Shown here in pieces: positions 57,380-64,000 of a DNA stretch of 64,000 bases. Under the pieces are notes generated by a model that was not told where the DNA came from, searched no databases, and saw nothing but the letters and a program-made list of their open reading frames with translations. Source of the DNA: Orobanche coerulescens (Eukaryota; Streptophyta; Magnoliopsida; Lamiales; Orobanchaceae); the NCBI GenBank assembly GCA_033398695.1, contig CM065804.1:119593501-119657500 (forward strand), read 5' to 3'. Made by a program: the position numbers and the translations under genes. Position 1 is the stretch's first letter, and each line of letters starts with the position of its first letter.

Positions 57380-60125
57380 TGTAATACCCGAGATCTTTAT
57401 TCTGATTTCGTTGACTTTCTTCGGTCGAACGGGCTGTTGTCGTCCGCGTCTTTGAGAATCGCATGTTTGTAGTGTGGTATGTTGAGCTTCGTAGACTGTT
57501 CGTTATTGTTTTGGATCTTATCCGGTGCGTTCGCATGATCGAGACGTCGTCGAGTATCGAATCGGGCGGTCGGAGGGTAGGCTGGGCCGACTACGGCCGT
57601 AAGGCCTGGCCGATTACGTCCGTAAGGCTGCCGAACAGACTAGCCTGGGAGGACTCGGTTACGGCCGTAAGGCTTGTTACGGCCACTAGCGCTGGCCGGT
57701 TACGTCCGTAATGCCTCGGCAGAATGCAGGCAGTGGCCACTGGGGGTTCGGTTACGGCCGTAAGACTATGCCAATTACGGCCATAACGTGCGATCGTTGC
57801 GCACGCAACCTGTCGACCATTGCGCACGCTATGCGCATTGACTGGGTTACGACCGTAAGGCCCTGCCGGTTACGGACATAACGTGTCCGACCATATATAG
57901 GCCTGACTCGGCCAGAATTCATTTCACTTCGTTTTTCATTCGTTTTTCACCCCTGTTGGCGGCTGCGGACGGGAGCGACTGGTAGGAGGAGTTCTTGGCC
58001 GATTTTTCTCATTTCCAAGGCTTTTTGGAAGATCCTTCTTGATTAAATCATCATTTAATCCGCGTTCTTCCTCGAATCAAGGTATTTCCTTGCTTAGAAA
58101 CCTACTTGTATGATTTTTGGGGTTTTTCTTCGTGATTTATTGATTTGTCCGATTTTGATGATTTGGTTATGGTATTCTTGTTGTCTTGGCCATAATCTTC
58201 GGATTTTTGTAAACTCGTTATTGATTTTCACCACCCGAAACATGAATTTCGATTTCCTTGAAGAACCTTTGGATTCTTGACGTTTTTCCGGTAGATTCAG
58301 ATTTCCGTTTAGCGTTAATTATGCGTGGTGATGTTATTTTCTTAGCGTTCGTGAAGTTGTCGAAGTCTTGGTCATTTTTGGAGGTTCAAGGGCTAACCGA
58401 CCGAATCCGTTCGTTGTTTCGCGTTGCTCGTGGTATCGAGGCAAGTATCTTGCCCATACTTTTCATGTTTCGTAGACGGAATCATTGATAAATGATTTAT
58501 GTGCAATCTGAATGTTTAAATGAACTTTAAAAAGAATATATGTTCTCGATAAATGTTGTCTTTCAACGATAATGCGTGTACTTTGTGAATATATGTGTCC
58601 TCGGAATATATGTGTTGGCTTTGTATGTTGAAAGATGCTATGATCACTTTGAGTGAGTTTAATAGACCGTAATCCTTTGCTGGGGATTACGTAATGTTAT
58701 TTGTACTTGTTCGGTAAGAACGTAATGTGTGCGATATTAGTTGTTATTCCTTCGTGAGGAGGTTGTGACGCTTGTTGTTGTTTGGTATTTGTATTTGCTT
58801 GTGGTTGTGTGACATTAGTTGTGAGTGTACGTCGACTATAGTGGCCATTCTAGCGAAGTACCTAACATTTGTATGCATATTCTAGTATTCGAATTATGGC
58901 TTCCCGTGGCGTTGTGGATGATATGTGTATGTTCACCTAGGGACGGTCTGACGGGACCTCTAGGGATACGTATTGCCGTGAGTGTGTGTATCACGAACTA
59001 GGGTTAACCACCCAGGGATGTCCGATGGGGATCTGCGGGGTACGGCGGCTGTGAGTCTCGTACCAACGGTTAACTTTGAAATGTTTTGTTGGAGAACTGT
59101 GATTTTTGGCGCATATTTCGTCTGATTAGAATGGCAGTCCAAATGGTACCGTACTTGGCTGGAATGGCACTAGTAAATGTGTTGTGTGTGATTTGTCCCT
59201 TGACTGTGATAATTTGGTAAGGGTACGTGAGTCTTGTGGTTGCTCTGTGTATTGTAGCTCTGTAGTGTGTCGAGTTCGACCGTATGGTTAAGTTGCAAAG
59301 TCGTGCTCTCTGATGTCGTTCCGTGAGATTGTTGTCATGTTAATGTTTGGCACGATGTAGTTTCCGTCGGGTTATTCTTGCGAGTATGTGATGTGGATGA
59401 TTTGGGTTGTGGACCCAGTATTTTGTTATCGAAATCGTATTTTGAAATAAATGATTTTTGGGCTGTGTCCCTAAGTGTTTTGAAAGGGTTGAGAATTCTT
59501 AAACCCCAAATGCTTTCAAAACTCCCGAGATCGTAAAATGTTTTGTAAGATATAAAATGGTTTTATTCCTATCTTTCATAATTCAAACTGTTTTGATCAA
59601 GTGAATTATCTCGGGAAGTATATTCACGATTTCTATGTTCTTGGAGTATGATATGTATCGTTTGCCTTTGTATTTATACTTGCACTAGCAAAACAGTGGA
59701 GTTTTGCTAACCTCCGAGTATTCGGGGGGTGGATGTCTGTATTGTGTCCAGGTATTTGCAGGTTGCTGGGGTGCAATTCATAGGATCGTTATGAAGGATG
59801 ATGGAAGACGACGATACTAATCACATGAAGACCGGTGTTGAGTATTTTGGCGATGTCTTGTCGTTTTGTCCTTCCGTTGTGTCTATTATTCCCGTTTTAC
59901 GGGAATGTTGATTTATGTTAGCCCCTGCATGGGTATGAGTTGCGAGAAAGAGTAATGTATGGTTGGTGTATATGTTGTGGTAAAAGACCAAATCAGTCTA
60001 ATGGTTCGTTATTTAGCCATGTCGGCATGTATTGTGTTGTTGTGTTTTCTGTATTTAGCCTGGTAGATACTCACAGAGAGGGTCTGCGGCGCTGTAATAT
60101 CCCCGAACGGTTTGGGGGTGCTACA
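57380..60125 (+). repeat. E5 3' LTR
   Basis: 2,746 bp with the full U3: array 57591-57881, TATA box TATATAG at 57894-57900. Ends in the terminal hairpin 60093-60125 (TGTAATATCCCC and GGGGGTGCTACA). Confidence 0.92.
57591..57900 (+). promoter_or_regulatory. E5 TTACGGCCGTAA array and TATA box
   Basis: About nine units, TTACGGCCGTAA or one-base variants (TTACGTCCGTAA, TTACGACCGTAA), plus TTGCGCACGCAA at 57797. TATATAG begins 13 bp past the last unit. This whole segment from about 57740 is deleted from the 5' LTR. Confidence 0.87.
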
Positions 60126-62229
60126 AATTTACCTCAAGCTGGGGACGCTAACCTTTCCACGACCAACATCCCTGAATGATTACACAGTTATCCGAATAAT
60201 CCAAAATGAGGTACAATCCATTACTAATACCAAACCACCATCTCGAGTTTAATGTTGGCACGATAACTACCCTCGATATCCGACATTTCATACATTAGAC
60301 CAAGGTAATTCACATCTTCGTTTCCACTAGACATCTTTAAAATCATATGCATTATTATTTTTCTCAGTCCAAGCATAATATACATACCATCATCCCGACA
60401 ATTCATATTCCATAATACCATTGCTATATGAATCATAAATGAAATGAAATTGAAACTATTTATTAAACATTATGAACTGAGCAAGCATAACTTTCCTTGA
60501 TACCGATACGATGAAGCTGTTACCAATCCCGCCGTCTTCATCTACAAGCTCCTCAGCCCCGACCAAGGCAATACATGCATTCTCCAATCTCAATCGCAGC
60601 ACAACGGTTAATCATCAACGATCACTTATCACGACCTAATGCAACAATCAATTAACGATACATTCAATAACAATCAACAACCGATATAATCAACCAATCA
60701 AACTCAACGGTTCAACGATATCTTGACCATATACGAAACCAAACTAATTCAACTCAAGCGAATACAAGCCGCAATTCGATAATTGATCAATTCTAACAAG
60801 TGTCTCAACATTCTTGATTCCGACTTCAATCTTAATTCCGAATTAACACGGCTCATCTTTGTAAATTCATAGAAATCCAATTACCAGTTATCATCACGAA
60901 TAACTATATACCAAAATTAACCGTAATCCTTCCAATTTCCATAAAATCACGACATGTATAACTCAAGAGTTCTTCAAGAATATGGATTAATCCATAATCA
61001 TGTTTGTATCCAACAAAACGACGTAATCCGACGTGTTCAAACATATAAACCATCATCTAATTCATATTCCAAGGCATATATCATTTTGTTCCTCAATATA
61101 CAATTCATACAACCTCAAGAATCACAACAACAACACCATAACCATCATTATACCAAGAAGAATGTCAACAACAATATCAAAATCCGAATCAAAGAGAGGA
61201 GTTTTGCAGCATACCTCTTGAAGAAGAACTACAAGGATCAAACACTTCAAGAAACATCAAGAACTCCAAGCTTCAAGCTTCTAATCAACTCATCAAGGTC
61301 TTAAACAATGTATAAGGGTCGGAAATAGGATTAGGAGTGAAGAGGAATGAAGTTTGGGAGGAAAAGATATGTTTCCTCTCGTGAGGAAATGAAAGACTGT
61401 CCTTTGTTATATAATCCGCCCAGCACATTACGTACGTTAACACCCATCATTAACGTACGTAATACGCCCTAACTTATGCTACGTGTCCTATATAGCATAC
61501 GTTATCAGCATCCAGAACTCACTGCTTCATTTCGTTCGATGTGTTACGTACGTAAGGCCCATGCCATAGCGTACATAACTTTGAGTTGACTTGCTACAGT
61601 ACTATATCAATTTAGCATACGTAATCGACGGTCCCTAACGTATGTAATAGTCGACATTGACTCGCTTGTCCACATTCGCGCCGAAAGTTTCCGACACCGG
61701 TCCCACCTGCCGACCACAGCTCGGACCTGTCTGATTCCCTTCTTAACGTACATTATGTACCCAACCTAACGTATGCTAAACTCCCTTCGTTACATACGTA
61801 AGGTACTCTTCTTAGCGTACGCTACGCTTGCACCATTACATACGTAAGCTCATATGCTTAACGTACGTAGTGACTCTCATACTTAGCCAATTTTGCTCCT
61901 TCCTGCTGTGTCAATATACCAAACATGCACACGCGACATACTGAATACATACACTCGTTCCGATAACATTCTCATCTGACGCACGATATCCTCAATTGCG
62001 ATTGTCGACCAAGTACGATAATTATAAAAATACGCATACAGTATATCCGACATCGAAAAACATATCAAGCATGTAATATCCTAGAATTAAAAAATAACCT
62101 TGATATAGATGCTGGTACTACTGTCACAGTTCCCAAAATTATTCACCCATACTGTATCGGTCCCACTCTGTACAGTACAACTCAGATAAAACAATGCGAA
62201 AATCCATAGCGAAGTTCTAGGATATTACA
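60126..62229 (-). repeat. E4 3' LTR, right part
   Basis: Continues the LTR cut at 22276; the first 5 bp, AATTT, are the E5 duplication. Ends GATATTACA at 62229. TATATAA box (minus) at 61407-61414 and array at 61428-61870. Otherwise no coding sequence seen. Confidence 0.87.
61407..61870 (-). promoter_or_regulatory. E4 TATA box and TACGTACGT array
   Basis: Minus-strand TTATATAA at 61407-61414 with TTACGTACGTTAA starting 14 bp away at 61428. About a dozen further units (TTACGTACGTAA, AACGTACGTTA, TTACATACGTAA) run to 61870. Many have lost one CpG by transition. Confidence 0.85.
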
Positions 62230-62621
62230 TATCTTCCCACTTAAATAAGTTCCATCCTCGAAACTTAAAATCCTGTCATAATCAATATCTCAATCCCGAA
62301 ATATCTCAAAATCGTGCCACCATGCTCAAATAATCATCAAAACCAAATAACTGAAAGAACATATTTACAGGACCGTGAAGTCGATGATCTCCTGTGATAC
62401 TAGCATACGACTCCCATACAAAGCCTCCATCATAATAACAAGACACCGACATCGCAAGTATAGCAATTTGAAAATATTTCAAAAAAATTTTGGACCTCCA
62501 AAAATCGGTTTGATTCAAAAGTCGGAAAATCATTTTCAAAAGCCGCGTTACTACTATACTGGTAGAGCCACATAACACACATGCCCGGGTTTTACGAAAC
62601 CCAAGCTCTGATACCATCTTC
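62230..62621 (-). other. E4 internal region, 392 bp
   Basis: PPT-like AAGTGGGAAGATA (minus) at 62230-62243, preceded by GTTTCGAGGATGGAAC. PBS TGGTATCAGAGC at 62605-62616, an exact initiator tRNA-Met match. There is no ORF of note between them. Confidence 0.88.
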
Positions 62622-64000
62622 TGTAACACCTCTAAAACCAACCGGGGATATTACAGCGACGTGGGCCCCGCGCCAGAACCCACAAGGCTAAAAATCATTT
62701 TCGCAAACGTTTCAGACACACCAAAGAGGCAAAGACGGTAATATTTTAAATACTCAAATATTTTTCAAAACAAAGTTCCCAAATACGGTCATAAAATACT
62801 AATTAAAAGTACAAGGCAAGGATACCAAAAGGGGCATTTTGAAAGTATATACGAGCTGGTAAAATACCGAAAGCCATTTAAAGATACACACGCAGCGGAT
62901 ATAACACAATAGGAAATACATTTGCAGCGGAATCATAATGACCAGAAAAGAATACTCGAAACCCAATAACCATGCCATAGCCAGTATCACCGGGAAGGTC
63001 ATCCCTTCACGACCGCTACTAGCTCGATCTCCGAGTACCTAAAAGATAAAGCCCACGACGGGTTCAGCCATAATACTCAACAATAATAATGATCACATCA
63101 ACATAAATAATTACATATCAATGTAATTTACAGAGTAAGTACATTCCCAATGAAATCTTACCGTAGTAACCTTACCAATCCATCAAAATCCATATCAAAT
63201 CAATCCTTACCATAATCCACATCCCGCGTTCTCAAGTGACAAATGAATTCAAAAATAACCATATGTACTGTATTCAAAACGATATCAAGATTCTCGACAT
63301 AAATATATCTCCAATATGGAATAGTCTGGCCATGTCCGACTCTGTCCGCTGGATCGCACAATCGGATCCCAATTCTGATAAAACCGATATCACACGATAC
63401 ATCTGTAGATCAACTGTCCCGAAACAATGGCAAGTCCCGGATATCAATACAAAGTACGAATGCTCACACAATCAATAATAACAACCAATGCATCAGAATG
63501 AGAATATCAAGGACATGATAACTCCACACAAGATCGACAAAGGATCAACCACGAACGAGAATGCCATTGATGTGGTAAACACCAACAAGATCAATGAAGG
63601 ATCAGCGATCGAGAATACCAACAATACGATTAACTCTAAACGGAATCAATAAGGATCAATAATGAACGAGATTGCCAATGATAGGGTGAACTCCCAACGA
63701 GGTTAATAAAGGGTTAATAACGAATGCGTTGACCAACGATAGGGTGAGCTCCAAACGAGATTAGTAAAAGGGTCAATAACAAACGGGTGGACCAACGATA
63801 GGGTGAGCTCCAAACGAGATTAGTAAAAGGGTCAATAACAATCGAGTAAACCATCGATATGGTAACTTGAAACGTGATCAGTAGGGAATCAATAACAAAC
63901 GAGATTACCAACGATATGGTAACTCCAAACGAGATCAGTAGGGAATTAATAACAAACGAGATTACCAATGATATGGTAACTCCAACGAGATCGATAAAGG
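62622..64000 (-). repeat. E4 5' LTR, partial
   Basis: Begins TGTAACACC and parallels 20037-21421, including the 57-60 bp tandem repeat from about 63490. Continues beyond the window, so the promoter of E4 is not visible. Confidence 0.92.

Larger units (their letters stand above)
22277..60125 (+). mobile_element. E5: non-autonomous gypsy-type element hosting E6, E7 and E8
   Basis: Begins TGTAATACCC at 22277 and ends GTGCTACA at 60125, flanked by AATTT at 22272-22276 and 60126-60130. Own sequence: 5' LTR 22277-23825 plus 38464-39393, PBS 39399-39410, a short leader to about 39480, internal remainder 55015-57379, 3' LTR 57380-60125. All else inside is later insertions. The internal part totals about 2.4 kb and keeps only a gag start and no pol, so E5 is non-autonomous. 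Confidence 0.9.
20037..64000 (-). mobile_element. E4: large-LTR non-autonomous element (continues past window)
   Basis: Left LTR 20037-22276 plus 60131-62229 (split by E5), internal region 62230-62621, right LTR 62622 onward. A PPT lies beside the left LTR and a PBS beside the right, so the element is on the minus strand. Rejoined, the LTR is about 4.34 kb while the internal part is 392 bp with no coding potential. It therefore depends wholly on other elements' proteins. The outer right end, and hence its target duplication, is outside the window; ATGAC at 20032-20036 is the expected left copy. Confidence 0.88.

Noticed and set aside
1..64000. Host protein-coding genes, tRNA or rRNA genes
   Set aside because: Every coding segment with recognisable domains belongs to a retroelement; I saw no cloverleaf or rRNA-like sequence, and tRNA-like matches are the primer-binding sites.

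Overview
This window is a gene-free block of nuclear DNA from a flowering plant, made almost entirely of LTR retrotransposons inserted into one another. Plant origin is inferred from the element types: a chromodomain-bearing Ty3/gypsy element of Tekay (Del) type, two Sirevirus-type Ty1/copia elements (one with an env-like ORF), and primer-binding sites resembling the 3' end of plant initiator tRNA-Met. I cannot name the species. I found no host gene, tRNA, rRNA or CRISPR array.

Layout (labels used throughout). E0 is a decayed copia element on + (1-431, resuming 10442-13632). It is split by E1, a Tekay-like gypsy element on - (432-10441) flanked by the 5-bp duplication ATAGC. AT-rich simple repeats follow (13633-14775). 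E2 is a Sirevirus on + starting at 14776; its 5' LTR carries E3, a solo gypsy LTR (16032-18552, duplication CTATG), and its gag is cut at 20036 by E4. E4 is a non-autonomous gypsy-type element on - with LTRs of about 4.3 kb around only 392 bp of internal DNA; its 3' LTR is split in two (20037-22276 and 60131-62229) and its 5' LTR runs off the window (62622-64000). E5 (22277-60125, +, duplication AATTT) sits inside that LTR. E5's 5' LTR is split by E6 (23826-38458, -, duplication ATTTG), which has the form LTR-internal-LTR-internal-LTR and encodes only gag. E5's leader received E8 (+; remnant 49107-55014), and E8's 5' LTR received E7, a Sirevirus on - (about 39480-49106). A deletion or misjoin at about 39480 removed the 3' LTR of E7 and most of the 5' LTR of E8. 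The deepest nesting is E2 > E4 > E5 > E8 > E7.

Coding content: E1 has gag, protease, RT, RNase H, integrase and a chromodomain, broken by frameshifts. E7 has gag, protease, integrase, RT, RNase H and a downstream env-like ORF, broken mainly by point stops. E0 and E2 are partial. E6 keeps gag only. E8 and E5 keep scraps of gag. E4 has nothing. If E3, E4, E5, E6 and E8 are or were mobile, they must borrow enzymes from an autonomous chromovirus such as E1.

Most notable: (1) every gypsy-type LTR family here carries an array of CpG-containing palindromic 12-mers, and in five of six the array abuts the LTR TATA box; the palindrome differs by family but the architecture is the same. (2) LTR 3' ends fold into a short hairpin whose inner arm copies the LTR start. 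(3) E5, E6 and E8 contain a second, internal PPT plus U3 start. (4) Differences between recently duplicated copies cluster at CHG trinucleotides and look like long-read consensus errors at methylated sites, so some frameshifts in E1 and E6 may not be real.
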